Shown: positions 24,943 through 34,171 of the stretch, in pieces | Numbering within the stretch: the stretch's first letter is position 1 | How the letters are laid out: each line of letters opens with the position of its first letter | Assembly: GCA_965219305.1 (NCBI GenBank) | Contig: OZ244725.1 | Coordinates: forward strand, 1 to 64,000 | Origin: DATHTS01 sp965219305 | GTDB lineage: Bacteria > Acidobacteriota > Blastocatellia > Pyrinomonadales > Pyrinomonadaceae | Direction of reading: 5' to 3' | DNA length: 64,000 nt | Made by a program: the position numbers and the translations under genes | The notes under the pieces: model-generated | Database searches by the model: none | The model's input: only the letters and a program-made list of their open reading frames with translations | Told to the model about the DNA's origin: nothing

Positions 24943-26202
24943 ATGAAAATAATATTTACTTTTTTTATCGTTGCATTTGTTTTTTTGACAAGTGGTTTGG
25001 CTCAGTCGGGCAGAAAAGGAGTTCAAAGTACGCCGCCTTCTCAGGTTTCTGTTCCGCAAGGAAAACAGACGCAGGATTCGACTGTTACCGAAAATGAAGA
25101 TTCGGTCGGGTATTCGGAATCCGCGCCGAATTCTTCGCGTTCGATCTATCCGAATCAGAACAAAGATAAGAAGTCCAAAAAAGAATCGAAGAAAAATGCG
25201 AAGGTTCAGCCGAACGATTCTCAAACAACGTCTGAGACAGATTCCGCAGGTTCTGCCGATGACGATGAGGTGATAAAATTTAATACGAATCTCGTTACGA
25301 TTCCGGTTTCCGTGTTCGACCGCAACGGGCTTTATATTCCAAACTTACGGCAACAGGATTTCAAGATTTTTGAAGACGGTGGTGAACAGGAAATTGCTTA
25401 TTTCGGCACGTCCGACAAACCTTTTACCGTCGTTTTGCTGATTGATGTCAGTCCTTCGACCGAGTATAAAATCGAGGAAATTCAGGAAGCTGCGGCTGCA
25501 TTTGTCGGGCAGTTGAAACCGCAGGATCAGGTAATGGTTATTGAATTTGACTCGTCGGTTCACGTTTTGACGGAAATCACCGGCGACCGTGACAAAATCT
25601 ACAAGGCAATCCGTAAAACCAATTTCGGCGACAGTACTTCGCTTTATGACGCGGTTGACTTTTCTCTGCGAAAGCGACTCGACAAAATTGAAGGACGCAA
25701 GGCAATCGTTTTGTTCACCGATGGTGTTGACACATCGAGTTATAGAGCAAGTTTTGAAAGCACGGTCAAAGATGCCGAAGAATCCGAATCAATGATTTTC
25801 CCGATTTATTACAATACGTTTTTAAGAAATCTCGGCATTGGTTCAGGCGGCGTGATGAGTTCGCCGCCGATTTTGAGTCTGCCGCGTTCGACGGGCGGAC
25901 AGCCGAACGGTTCTTCCAGTGCTGAATATACGCGCGGTAGAGCATATTTGACGGCATTAGCTGATGCGACAGGCGGCAGAGTTTTTCGTCCAGAATCAAC
26001 TCCGGGCGGTTTAACCGCTGCTTTTGAAGGCATTGCCGAAGAATTGCGCCGTCAATACAGCATCGGTTATTACCCGAACAATGAAGGAACAGTCGGTGAA
26101 CGCAAACAAATTAGAGTTCGCGTTGAACGTCCGCATTTAGTTATTCGTGCGCGCGACAGCTATATTGTCGGCGGTGCGGCTTCTCCGGCGGACGGGTCTT
26201 AA
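24943..26202 (+). CDS. secreted VWFA-domain protein, acidobacterial type
   Basis: 419 aa. The frame is open from 24841, but ATG 24943 has AGAGG 6 bases upstream and starts a clean signal peptide (IIFTFFIVAFVFLTSGLAQS). A low-complexity S/K/Q-rich linker (about 25-110) is followed by NLVTIPVSVFDRNGLYIPNL, then a von Willebrand A domain with a MIDAS-like start (VVLLIDVSPSTEYK) and AIVLFTDGVDTSSY. The C-terminal EELRRQYSIGYYPNNEG block is typical of the acidobacterial VWFA family. A similar protein is at 40303-41424. Likely an extracytoplasmic protein-interaction factor; partner unknown. Confidence 0.85.
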   Translation: MKIIFTFFIVAFVFLTSGLAQSGRKGVQSTPPSQVSVPQGKQTQDSTVTENEDSVGYSESAPNSSRSIYPNQNKDKKSKKESKKNAKVQPNDSQTTSETDSAGSADDDEVIKFNTNLVTIPVSVFDRNGLYIPNLRQQDFKIFEDGGEQEIAYFGTSDKPFTVVLLIDVSPSTEYKIEEIQEAAAAFVGQLKPQDQVMVIEFDSSVHVLTEITGDRDKIYKAIRKTNFGDSTSLYDAVDFSLRKRLDKIEGRKAIVLFTDGVDTSSYRASFESTVKDAEESESMIFPIYYNTFLRNLGIGSGGVMSSPPILSLPRSTGGQPNGSSSAEYTRGRAYLTALADATGGRVFRPESTPGGLTAAFEGIAEELRRQYSIGYYPNNEGTVGERKQIRVRVERPHLVIRARDSYIVGGAASPADGS

Positions 26203-26215
26203 TGATATAAATACT

Positions 26216-26737
26216 TTATGAATTTTCCGACTTCTGACTGCTTTCTTTCGGTTTCTTTTTTGATAAAAACATATCAATAATTAAAAGTCCCGCGCCGACG
26301 CAGATCGCGGCATCGGCGACGTTAAATGTCGGGTAATGCCAGTTGCCGAACTGCACGTCAATAAAATCAATGACGAAACCGAGCCGCACTCGGTCAACGA
26401 CGTTGCCGACGATTCCTGCTAAAAGAAGTGCCAGCGCGCCGAGAATGCGGTCGTCCGAACGCGGAGTTTTCCAGAAAAAATACAACACGAGTGCCGAAGC
26501 GAAAAACGCCACGCCCGACAACGCCCAACGTCCCGCATCGCCGCCTTCGTCGAACATCGAAAACGCCACGCCCGTATTTTGCGCGTAAGCGAAGTTCAGG
26601 AAACCGGGAATAATTTCCCGGTCGCCGCCGAACCGCAATCTGCGAATCGCCCAAGCTTTCGAACTTTGGTCAATCAAAAAAGCCGCGCCCGCCGCGAGCA
26701 AATAACCCAATTTCCAGTAAAAATCTTTTTTCTTCAC
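26216..26737 (-). CDS. lspA: lipoprotein signal peptidase (signal peptidase II)
   Basis: 173-aa inner-membrane aspartyl protease that removes prolipoprotein signal peptides. Four hydrophobic segments, NTGVAFSMF near residue 54 and GNVVDRVRLGFVIDFIDV near 110 give both catalytic aspartates. Normally next to ileS; here three other genes lie between (26744-27903). The lspA ATG is only 6 bp after the xisI stop, so it is probably in the same transcript. Confidence 0.93.
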   Translation of the reverse strand: MKKKDFYWKLGYLLAAGAAFLIDQSSKAWAIRRLRFGGDREIIPGFLNFAYAQNTGVAFSMFDEGGDAGRWALSGVAFFASALVLYFFWKTPRSDDRILGALALLLAGIVGNVVDRVRLGFVIDFIDVQFGNWHYPTFNVADAAICVGAGLLIIDMFLSKKKPKESSQKSENS

Positions 26738-26743
26738 TTTAAT

Positions 26744-27079
26744 TTAATTCTCCGCAAAACCCGTATCTTTGCGCTTAAAAGGCGGATGAAACGCCAGCAC
26801 GATGTCTTCTTTCGGAATTCCCATTTCAACCAAATCGTCGGCAATTCCGTCTTTCGTCCTGTCGTGCTGAATCCAGATTTTATCGTTTTTAATATCGAGA
26901 TGCAGCATTTTGCCGTAAATTCTTTTGTAGCCGTCCCAACCGAGAATGTTTATCTCGTAATGCTGATTGGTGTCATCAAAAACCGTCTGGACTTCAAACT
27001 CGTCGTAACTCGATTTTATCTGACTGTATTCGCGCAGGATTTTTTCAATCGCCGTTCTGAAATCCGTTATTGTTTCCAT
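26744..27079 (-). CDS. xisI: XisI-like protein (fdxN excision controlling factor family)
   Basis: 111 aa matching the XisI family: GWDGYKRIYGKMLHLDIKND, KIWIQHDRTKDGIADDLVE and GIPKEDIVLAFHPPFKRKDTG. First described in cyanobacteria as a factor needed for fdxN-element excision, but widespread outside it, usually paired with XisH as here (55 bp apart). No fdxN element or excisase is present, so excision control is unlikely; actual function is unknown. Confidence 0.85.
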   Translation of the reverse strand: METITDFRTAIEKILREYSQIKSSYDEFEVQTVFDDTNQHYEINILGWDGYKRIYGKMLHLDIKNDKIWIQHDRTKDGIADDLVEMGIPKEDIVLAFHPPFKRKDTGFAEN

Positions 27080-27132
27080 TTTACAATCTCCTCGCTCATC
27101 TCATTATAAACTATCAGACGAACGCCGTAAGT

Positions 27133-27483
27133 TTACAGAGTCATTTCCGGCAGTTCGAGATTAAAAAAATTCTCGTAAATGCTGACCGGAACGGCAAGAA
27201 ACAAAACGTGGTTTTTATGAGTTTCGCGCAGAGCGACTTCGTAAAATAAAACTTGTCCGAGCGCGTCTTGAAATTCGGAAGTTACGGAAATGCCGAGAAA
27301 ACTTTTAACTTCGACGGCAATTTTCTCGCCGTCTTTTTCCGCGCCGATAATTTTCTCCGCGCCGATGTCAACATACATTTCGACACCGCCGAATTTGAAA
27401 AAAAGCGGATCATCGGTAATTTCCCAACCGTCTTTAATCAGCGCGGTTTTGACTGCATCGTGATATTTATCTTTGGCGGTCAT
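27133..27483 (-). CDS. xisH: XisH-like protein (PD-(D/E)XK fold)
   Basis: 116 aa of the XisH family, a small restriction-endonuclease-like fold: MYVDIGAEK, KIAVEVKSFLGISVTSEFQDA with the E-x-K core, and LGQVLFYEVALRETH. It partners with xisI downstream. The ATG directly follows the stop of the aspartic protease gene, so the three genes are tightly coupled. Confidence 0.86.
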   Translation of the reverse strand: MTAKDKYHDAVKTALIKDGWEITDDPLFFKFGGVEMYVDIGAEKIIGAEKDGEKIAVEVKSFLGISVTSEFQDALGQVLFYEVALRETHKNHVLFLAVPVSIYENFFNLELPEMTL

Positions 27484-27903
27484 TTACTTCAGATATTTAT
27501 TGGCAACATACGGATGTTTCGGATTGACGACGAGTTTTTCTTCTTTCGGGTGAATCAAAACGTCCATATCTTCCATCGGAATCGAACCTAGCAAAACATC
27601 TTTGGCAAACGGCAAAACGACGGCATCGCAGGTCGTGCGGCGGTTTTCAAAACGAATCTCGACAGGTCCGACGATTTCGACTTCCAACTGCGTTTCGTCC
27701 GCCAAAGTTACGAACTGATTTTCGATCAGCGGCAGATCCAACTGGTTTCTGACATCATCGTTGATCGAAAGCATATACGCGCCGGCATCAACCAAAGAAC
27801 GGACTTTAATCTGTTTAATGTCGGCTTCGTCAATCATTTTTTTACGAAATAAATATGCGTCACCCGCATTTAATAGTTCGACATCGGCATAAACTAATCC
27901 CAT
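27484..27903 (-). CDS. clan AA (retropepsin-like) aspartic protease family protein
   Basis: 139 aa with a retropepsin-like half: VRSLVDAGAYMLSINDDVRNQ around residue 35 (catalytic D in LVDAGA, where DTG/DSG is usual) and VLLGSIPMEDMDVLIHP near the end. The open frame extends to 27966. ATG 27903 is preferred because GGGGAG at 27911-27916 lies 7 bases upstream. This family is common in cyanobacteria and often sits next to small mobile or TA-like genes. It leads the protease-xisH-xisI cassette. Proteolytic activity is not certain. Confidence 0.75.
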   Translation of the reverse strand: MGLVYADVELLNAGDAYLFRKKMIDEADIKQIKVRSLVDAGAYMLSINDDVRNQLDLPLIENQFVTLADETQLEVEIVGPVEIRFENRRTTCDAVVLPFAKDVLLGSIPMEDMDVLIHPKEEKLVVNPKHPYVANKYLK

Positions 27904-28017
27904 CTCATTTCTCCCCGTATGATAGATTTTCTTCGGCTTTCGCTCTTTCGCAACGAGTTTAATCATAGCAACATCATTATACTCTCAAGCAGAACAGTTT
28001 GAAATATCTGAAATTAT

Positions 28018-30891
28018 TTAGACCGTCGCTTTTTTCTCGATTTCTTCCAAAGCAACAACACATCTTTCGCAAACTGTCGGATATTTTTCCGATTCGCCGA
28101 CTCTGACCGAATAATTCCAGCAGCGTTCGCATTTTTCGCCGTCCGCTTTTTGGATTTCGACGTTGAATTTGTCGCCTTCGTGGACTTCGACCTGCGAAAC
28201 GATGAAGATGTAGCGCAGTTGTTCGTAATACGGCAGAAGGAAAAACATCGTGTCTTTATCAACCCTCAGGATAACTTTCGCTTCCAAAGACGAGCCAATC
28301 TGTTTGGCGTTTCTCGCTTCTTCGAGTTGTTTCAGAACGTCTTCACGGATCGAAAATAGTTTTTCCCAATTGCTTAAAAGTTTGGAATTATCCGCGCCGG
28401 AAACTTTCGGGAATTCGGCGAGATGCACCGACGATAATTTCTGGTGCGGCAGATTTTCAAACGCTTCGTCCGCCGTGAACGCGAGAATCGGCGCGAGCAG
28501 ACGGCAGAGTTTGTCGGTGATCTCATAGATCGCCGTCTGCGCCGAGCGTCTTTCGACCGAATCGGGCGCGTAGATGTAAAGCCGGTCGCGCACGATGTCG
28601 AAATATCGCGCCGAAAGCGTAACGGTTACGAGATTGTAGATAGTTTGATAAACCGTCTGAAAATTGTAATTTTCGTAAGCCGCAAGAATTTTTTCCGCCG
28701 CTTTGTCAAAACTCGCCAACGACCAACGGTCGATTTCCTGCATTTCGGCAAGCGCGACCGTGTCGCTTTCGGGATTGAAACCGTCGAGATTTCCGAGCGC
28801 GTAACGCAAAGTGTTTCTGAATTTGCGGTAAGCGTCAACGACGCGGTTCAAGATTTCGTCCGAAACGCGCACGTCCTCCGTGTAATTCATCGCCGCCGCC
28901 CACAGACGCAGAATTTCCGCGCCGGATTTTTCGATAACTTCGTTCGGCGACACGGCGTTTCCCGTGGATTTGTGCATCTGCTTGCCTTCGCCGTCCACGA
29001 CCCAGCCGTGTGTGATAACGGTTTTATAAGGCGCGGAATCGTGCGCCGCCAAACCGCAGATCAAAGACGAATTGAACCAGCCGCGATATTGGTCGCCGCC
29101 TTCGAGATAAACGTCCGCCGGAAATTGCAGATTGTCGCGCGTTTCCAAAACCGCGACGCAGGACGACCCCGAATCGAACCAAACATCTAAAATGTCGGTT
29201 TCTTTTGTAAATTCCGTCCCTTCGCATTTCGCGCATTTGTAACCGTCAGGCAGCAAATCTTTCGCCTCGCGGTTATACCAAGCGTCGGAAGTTTCCTGCA
29301 AAAATATGTTGGCGACATTGTTCACGATTTTCGCGTCGGCAACCGCTTCGTCACAGCCTTTGCAGTAAAAAACCGGAATCGGAACGCCCCACGAACGCTG
29401 GCGCGAAACGCACCAATCGGGACGACCTTTGAGCATATTTTCCATCCGACCTTCGCCCCAATTCGGATGCCATTTGACGCTTTTTACGGCGTTCAACGCT
29501 TTGGCGCGGATTGACGAAGTTTCGCCCGTCTGTGCTTCCGCGTCCATCGAAATAAACCATTGCGGCGTGGCGCGGTAGATCACCGGATTTTTACATCGCC
29601 AGCAATGCGGATAACGATGGCGGTAATTTTCCGTGAACAAAAGCATACCGTTTTCGCGCATAAAATCAACGATCAAAGGATTCGCTTCGAAAACCTGCTG
29701 TCCGTGAAAAAATTCGACATCCTGCTGAAATCTGCCCGCGTTGTCAACCGGACAATAAACTTCAAGCCCGTATTTGTTGCCGATCACGAAGTCATCGTGT
29801 CCGTGTCCGGGCGCGGTGTGAACGCAGCCCGTTCCGGCGTTTCCGGTTTTCGATTTTTCTTCCGCGTCCGGCACGTTCAATTCGGTTTCCGCGTCCGCTT
29901 CGCCGCCGAGAGTTACGTGATCGCCGTTCATCAAAAGCGATTGACGATCAATCCACGGATGTTTCGCCTGTAAATTATCGAGCTTTGAGCCTTTGAAACG
30001 CGCGAGTTCCTTTACGTCTTCGAGTCCGCAGGTTTCCACCAAACCTTTCACGAGTTCCGATGCGACGATGTAAACTTCGCTGTTGGTTTCAATTGCCGAA
30101 TAATCGTAATCGGGATGAACCGTGATTCCGAGATTCGCGGGCAAAGTCCACGGCGTTGTCGTCCAGATCAGAACGAAAACTCTTTTATCTTTTAACGCTT
30201 CGTCAATTTCTCCTGCGTCTGAAACGAGCGGAAATTTTACGTAAACCGACGGCGAAGTGTGTTCGCGGTATTCGACTTCGGCTTCGGCGAGCGCAGTCTG
30301 ATCGTGAACGCACCAGTAAACCGGGCGCAAACCTTTGTAAACATAACCGCGTTCGAGATATTTGCCGAACAGACGCGCCGTCTCCGATTCGTATTCGTTC
30401 GACATCGTTAAGTAAGGATTTTCCCATTCGCCCAAAACTCCGAGCCTTTGAAAATCGCGCGTCTGTCCGTCCATCGCTTTCGAAGCGTGTTCGCGGCAAA
30501 TTCTGCGAAAAGTTCCGACCGGAATATCTTTTTTGTCCTTGCCTTTTTCCGCCAGTTTCTTTTCGACGTGCGTTTCGATCGGCAAACCGTGACAGTCGTA
30601 ACCCGGAACATACGGCGAATCAAACCCGCGCATCGTCGCCGCTTTGACGACGAAATCTTTCAGTATTTTATTAAGCGCAGTTCCGATGTGAATGTCGGCG
30701 TTCGCATACGGCGGACCGTCGTGGAGAATAAATTTTTCCGCACCTTTGCGTGCTTCACGAATCTGCCCGTAAAGTTTCGCTTCCGTCCATTTTTTCAAAC
30801 GCGCCGGTTCGGTCTGTCCCAAATTCGCCTTTTGCGAAAAGTTTGTCTTCGGTAAATTTACTGTTTTTTTCAGTTCTAAAGTCTCGCTCAT
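28018..30891 (-). CDS. ileS: isoleucyl-tRNA synthetase
   Basis: 957-aa class I synthetase charging tRNA-Ile. HIGH-type motif PPYANADIHIGTALNKIL near residue 60; the KMSKS-type loop is GKQMHKSTGNAVSP near 620 (MHKS variant). WTTTPWTLPANLGI marks the CP1 editing domain. The C-terminal zinc motif CERCWNYSVRVGE ... CERCV is complete. Full length. Genes downstream on the same strand are the protease-xisHI cassette and lspA; a terminator-like hairpin lies 117 bp upstream. Confidence 0.96.
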   Translation of the reverse strand: MSETLELKKTVNLPKTNFSQKANLGQTEPARLKKWTEAKLYGQIREARKGAEKFILHDGPPYANADIHIGTALNKILKDFVVKAATMRGFDSPYVPGYDCHGLPIETHVEKKLAEKGKDKKDIPVGTFRRICREHASKAMDGQTRDFQRLGVLGEWENPYLTMSNEYESETARLFGKYLERGYVYKGLRPVYWCVHDQTALAEAEVEYREHTSPSVYVKFPLVSDAGEIDEALKDKRVFVLIWTTTPWTLPANLGITVHPDYDYSAIETNSEVYIVASELVKGLVETCGLEDVKELARFKGSKLDNLQAKHPWIDRQSLLMNGDHVTLGGEADAETELNVPDAEEKSKTGNAGTGCVHTAPGHGHDDFVIGNKYGLEVYCPVDNAGRFQQDVEFFHGQQVFEANPLIVDFMRENGMLLFTENYRHRYPHCWRCKNPVIYRATPQWFISMDAEAQTGETSSIRAKALNAVKSVKWHPNWGEGRMENMLKGRPDWCVSRQRSWGVPIPVFYCKGCDEAVADAKIVNNVANIFLQETSDAWYNREAKDLLPDGYKCAKCEGTEFTKETDILDVWFDSGSSCVAVLETRDNLQFPADVYLEGGDQYRGWFNSSLICGLAAHDSAPYKTVITHGWVVDGEGKQMHKSTGNAVSPNEVIEKSGAEILRLWAAAMNYTEDVRVSDEILNRVVDAYRKFRNTLRYALGNLDGFNPESDTVALAEMQEIDRWSLASFDKAAEKILAAYENYNFQTVYQTIYNLVTVTLSARYFDIVRDRLYIYAPDSVERRSAQTAIYEITDKLCRLLAPILAFTADEAFENLPHQKLSSVHLAEFPKVSGADNSKLLSNWEKLFSIREDVLKQLEEARNAKQIGSSLEAKVILRVDKDTMFFLLPYYEQLRYIFIVSQVEVHEGDKFNVEIQKADGEKCERCWNYSVRVGESEKYPTVCERCVVALEEIEKKATV

Positions 30892-31200
30892 AAATAAAGT
30901 TGTCAGTAGTCAGAATTCAGTAATCAGTAGAGATTTTGAATTGACCGATAAAATTGGAATATTAACATTTCGAGTCTAATAAATCCCAAATCCGAAATCT
31001 AAAATCCAAAAGTCCCGAGTCTTTTGGTAAGACTCGGGACTTTCGCAAAGTTCTACCTTTGGCAAATACTTTTATTTCAAGTAATGTCCCGATGTAGGCT
31101 GATAATTATAATTGAAAACAGATTCAAATTCATAAATTTATCGCATATACATTTATGCCAACTTTTGACCGATTAGTCAATCTTGTGTTCAAAATGACAA
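30892..31200. other. 309-bp gap upstream of ileS with hairpin 31008-31043
   Basis: Next to ileS are short CAGTAGTCAGAATTCAGTA-like repeats and an AAATCCGAAATCTAAAATCC microsatellite. AAGTCCCGAGTC (from 31010) pairs exactly with GACTCGGGACTT (to 31042). On the minus strand this 12-bp stem is followed by TTTT, like an intrinsic terminator or attenuator. The stretch 31044-31200 shows no ORF; it lies between this hairpin and another minus-strand terminator. Confidence 0.55.
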
Positions 31201-31238
31201 ATAAAAATGCGGACTGAGATAAAAGCCCAATCCGCATT
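31201..31238 (-). terminator. terminator of the GAF/coiled-coil gene
   Basis: AATGCGGA and TCCGCATT pair across a 16-nt loop. On the minus strand the stem is followed by a T run, 25 bp beyond the stop of the gene at 31263-33125. Confidence 0.75.
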
Positions 31239-31262
31239 CGCCGTGTTAAAAAACGAAAAAAT

Positions 31263-33125
31263 TTAAATTGACGCGCCCGGATAATTGTCGCCTAAAACCG
31301 CTTCGTCACCGTCGCCCAGAGAATTAACCAATTCATAATGGAAATAATCGAATTTAGCGGAAACCGGCGATTGAACACGTTTGTCATACATTTCACGTGA
31401 ACGATCAATCGCTTCGCGCAGACGTTCGTAAACATCGTGCGATTCGCGTCCTTCTTTTACTTTTTGTTCGTTATAAAGTTTTATTTCCGAAACGAGCAGA
31501 CGGGCAAAACGACGAGCATCGTTATGAAGCCGTCGTTCGTCTTCATTGACCTCAATCGGCAAATCAACATTTCTGTCGCTGAATCTGGTTCTGACCGGCG
31601 GCGCGGCTACAGGTTCGGCAACTGCTTCCGTCGTTTTCGTATCAACGGAATAAGATGAAGCCGGATCATAAGCCCCGTAATCGTTTGAAGGTTGAGAATA
31701 ATCATCCGAAACGACCGGCGCATAAGAATCATTTTGGGTCGTTTCAACCGTTTCATTCCGCGAAAATGTTTCAAATTGAGTAGATTCAGGTTTCACCGTT
31801 TCTACTTGAGATTCGTCAATTTCCGACGGCGTTTCATATTTGTTGCCGCCGAATTGACTATTGTCTAATTGATAATCATTTGCCGAAGATTTTGAATAAT
31901 CGTCGGCGGAATTTACGGGTTGATAAGATTCTGTTTCAAAATGATCGGAATACTCCGGTATTTCTTCAACCTTTGTATCTTCTTCAACTTCTGTCGTATT
32001 GGAAGATTGTCCCCATTTACTTTCGTTTGAGTCTTCCGAAATCGGTTGAAAATCCGTTGCCGCAGGTTCCGCATTATAACCAGACTCATTAACAAAATTT
32101 TCAGCAGATTCAGATTGTTCCTCAGAATCTGCATAATTCGTTTGAACAGGTGTTTGATATGAATAATCTGTATTGGAAGTTTGTGAATTATTTGAATCGA
32201 AATCCGATATGGTTTCCGTTGAATCGGCAGAAGCCGTTTCCTGTTTTTCGATTTGTTTCGGCTGTTCGGTTTGAACGGCTTGTTCGTTTCGATTCGGTTG
32301 TTCGCTCTTTTGAGTTTTAGAACTGCGCGAAGCCGCCAAAAGTTCAACCGTCAATCCGGCAATTTGAACGAGAGTTTCGATAGCTTCGACGTTGACATTT
32401 GTTCCGCCTTGCCCGTAATCGGCGTAAAGCACGGCGACACTTCGCCCGCGTGCGATGAGCGGAATAGCATACATACGGTCGGGCTGACCGAAATCAAGTT
32501 TGTTCAAATAAGCCGCTTCATCGCCGGCACTGCTGTATGAGCCTTCTGCCGTTTCGAGCGAATTCGCCGCTTGACTTAAAACAGTCGAATCGGACACCGG
32601 AAAAAATACGTCACGAATGGCTTGATCGTCGGTTTGCTCTTCTTTGCCGAAGACGCGCCAACCGACGAAATGATCGTTTTTGACGATAAAAAATGCCCCG
32701 CGCGGAGTAAATTTTGATGCGTGTTCAACAAGCGATTTCAGAATGTCGGCTTGTGATTCCTGTTTTGAAATCTCGCTGATCGCATCGCGCAATTCCGAGA
32801 AGTCTGCCTCGGGCGCAGTGCGATTCTCTTCATCGAATTTTTCGGCATCGGCGACAGCCTGTGCCGTAATTCTCGCGCCTTCGTCTTTCGCCAGACGTAA
32901 ATGCTCGAGGATAGAAGATTTAAAACCTTCGTCTATTTCCGTTTTATTTTCAAAACGCGAGGAAAAATCTTTAAAAGCCTGATCCATCTGAGATTTATGT
33001 TCCTCGATGGCGGATTCTATTTTCGTTTGAAAACCCGAAACGTCTTCGCGCATATCGTCGAAGACCCTTTTTAGGTATTCATCAAATTCTGTTCTTAAAC
33101 TCTTTTCGAGTTCTTCACTATTCAC
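31263..33125 (-). CDS. coiled-coil/GAF-like protein with long disordered linker
   Basis: 620 aa, no signal peptide. N-terminal coiled coil (1-120), a GAF-like sensor domain (about 130-275, ASKFTPRGAFFIVKNDHFVG ... MYAIPLIARGRSVAVLYADY), then about 240 residues of S/N/Q/E/T-rich low complexity. A conserved basic helical C-terminus follows (NEDERRLHNDARRFARLLVS, KVKEGRESHDVYERL). This domain order is familiar from acidobacterial hypothetical proteins; the role is unknown. Disordered linker and coiled coil suggest a scaffold or signalling oligomer. Transcribed alone with its own terminator. Confidence 0.7.
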   Translation of the reverse strand: MNSEELEKSLRTEFDEYLKRVFDDMREDVSGFQTKIESAIEEHKSQMDQAFKDFSSRFENKTEIDEGFKSSILEHLRLAKDEGARITAQAVADAEKFDEENRTAPEADFSELRDAISEISKQESQADILKSLVEHASKFTPRGAFFIVKNDHFVGWRVFGKEEQTDDQAIRDVFFPVSDSTVLSQAANSLETAEGSYSSAGDEAAYLNKLDFGQPDRMYAIPLIARGRSVAVLYADYGQGGTNVNVEAIETLVQIAGLTVELLAASRSSKTQKSEQPNRNEQAVQTEQPKQIEKQETASADSTETISDFDSNNSQTSNTDYSYQTPVQTNYADSEEQSESAENFVNESGYNAEPAATDFQPISEDSNESKWGQSSNTTEVEEDTKVEEIPEYSDHFETESYQPVNSADDYSKSSANDYQLDNSQFGGNKYETPSEIDESQVETVKPESTQFETFSRNETVETTQNDSYAPVVSDDYSQPSNDYGAYDPASSYSVDTKTTEAVAEPVAAPPVRTRFSDRNVDLPIEVNEDERRLHNDARRFARLLVSEIKLYNEQKVKEGRESHDVYERLREAIDRSREMYDKRVQSPVSAKFDYFHYELVNSLGDGDEAVLGDNYPGASI

Positions 33126-33304
33126 TTGTTTACTCCTCCAATTTATATAAAAAAAAGTTGTTTATGGGGACTTAATGACTTGCTTGGATTGCGGATTGGT
33201 TAAATTTGTAAAGTTGATTGACGTAAGAAGCAACATCACCAACTGCATTATCACTAATTTAGAATACAAATGTCAAGAAAATAGTTTAATAAAATTTAAT
33301 ACTG

Positions 33305-33877
33305 TTAAACCGCAATCACTTCGATGTCGGGATTTATCTCCTCTTTGATCATATTTTCAATCGCCATTAATGTTCCCGTCAAACTCGACGGGCAGCTTCC
33401 GCACGCGCCTTGATAACGAATTTCCAATTTATCATTTTCGTATTTCAAAATCTCCAGCCAACCGCCGTCGCTCGCCAGATACGGACGGATTCTTTCATCC
33501 AACAATGCTTCAATTTCAGCAACTTCCGGGTTGTCGCCTGCCGCCGCCGCAATCGCACCGCCGACCTTCTTCGCCGCATCACCGTTACCGCTGTCATTCG
33601 AGATTCCGACGCTTTCCGCCGCGCGAATCGGAACTGCCAAATCCGGCAAAAGTTCGTCCCATTCGGCATCATCGGTCTTCTCGATGGTAATCATCTTGTC
33701 CATATAAAAAACCGACACGACCTCGCCGATTTCATAGATTGCCTTCGCCAATTTATCGTTTTCAGCATCTTCAAAAGTCTTGAAAGAATGCGAAGTTCCG
33801 TAAGAAACCGGCTCTTTTAAAATAAATTTCACCGCATTCGGGTTCGGTGTTTCCTGTATATCTTGTATCTTCGGCAT
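33305..33877 (-). CDS. Nfu-type iron-sulfur scaffold protein
   Basis: 190 aa with the N-terminal Nfu domain (QDIQETPNPNAVKFIL, VFYMDKMITIEK) and a C-terminal NifU-like domain with the cluster-binding CGSCPSS motif near residue 160 (GACGSCPSSLTGTLMAIENM). Holds and delivers Fe-S clusters to target proteins. A linker of about 30 residues rich in A and G separates the domains. No other Fe-S assembly genes nearby. Confidence 0.92.
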   Translation of the reverse strand: MPKIQDIQETPNPNAVKFILKEPVSYGTSHSFKTFEDAENDKLAKAIYEIGEVVSVFYMDKMITIEKTDDAEWDELLPDLAVPIRAAESVGISNDSGNGDAAKKVGGAIAAAAGDNPEVAEIEALLDERIRPYLASDGGWLEILKYENDKLEIRYQGACGSCPSSLTGTLMAIENMIKEEINPDIEVIAV

Positions 33878-34006
33878 AATAAAATAATTCCTTATAAAAT
33901 AATCAAAAGTTAGATTCTACGAATCTTTACCTTTTTGTCAACATTATAACTCTTTTTGAAAATAATTTCACGGACTAACGGAAAATGACGCAGTTTTCTG
34001 AAAAAA

Positions 34007-34156
34007 TTAGTCATTTCTAGAACGTTCACACACATCGCGTAACGCCGCAGATAATTTTTTGTAGCGTTTGAGTTCTCCGTCGTCCATAAGTTTGCCGTGA
34101 GATTCAATGATTTTGGAATGTCCGAGATGAGTAATGAGTTTTTGTAAATTCGACAA
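34007..34156 (-). CDS. possible small protein downstream of the Nramp gene
   Basis: A short frame of 49 codons (SNLQKLITHLGHSKIIESHG, LKRYKKLSAALRDVCE) with amphipathic, protein-like composition starts at TTG 34156, 15 bp after the transporter's stop and in the same frame. No ribosome binding site is evident and no family recognised; it may be a small gene or a fragment. Confidence 0.35.
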   Translation of the reverse strand: MSNLQKLITHLGHSKIIESHGKLMDDGELKRYKKLSAALRDVCERSRND

Positions 34157-34171
34157 TACTTTTGATAATTT

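Noticed and set aside
30892..31262. T-box riboswitch for ileS
   Set aside because: No T-box sequence or specifier-stem arrangement is visible; only a terminator-like hairpin and microsatellites.
33910..34107. 65-aa minus-strand protein near the nfu gene
   Set aside because: The overlapping frame at 34007-34156 reads far more like protein; this one does not.
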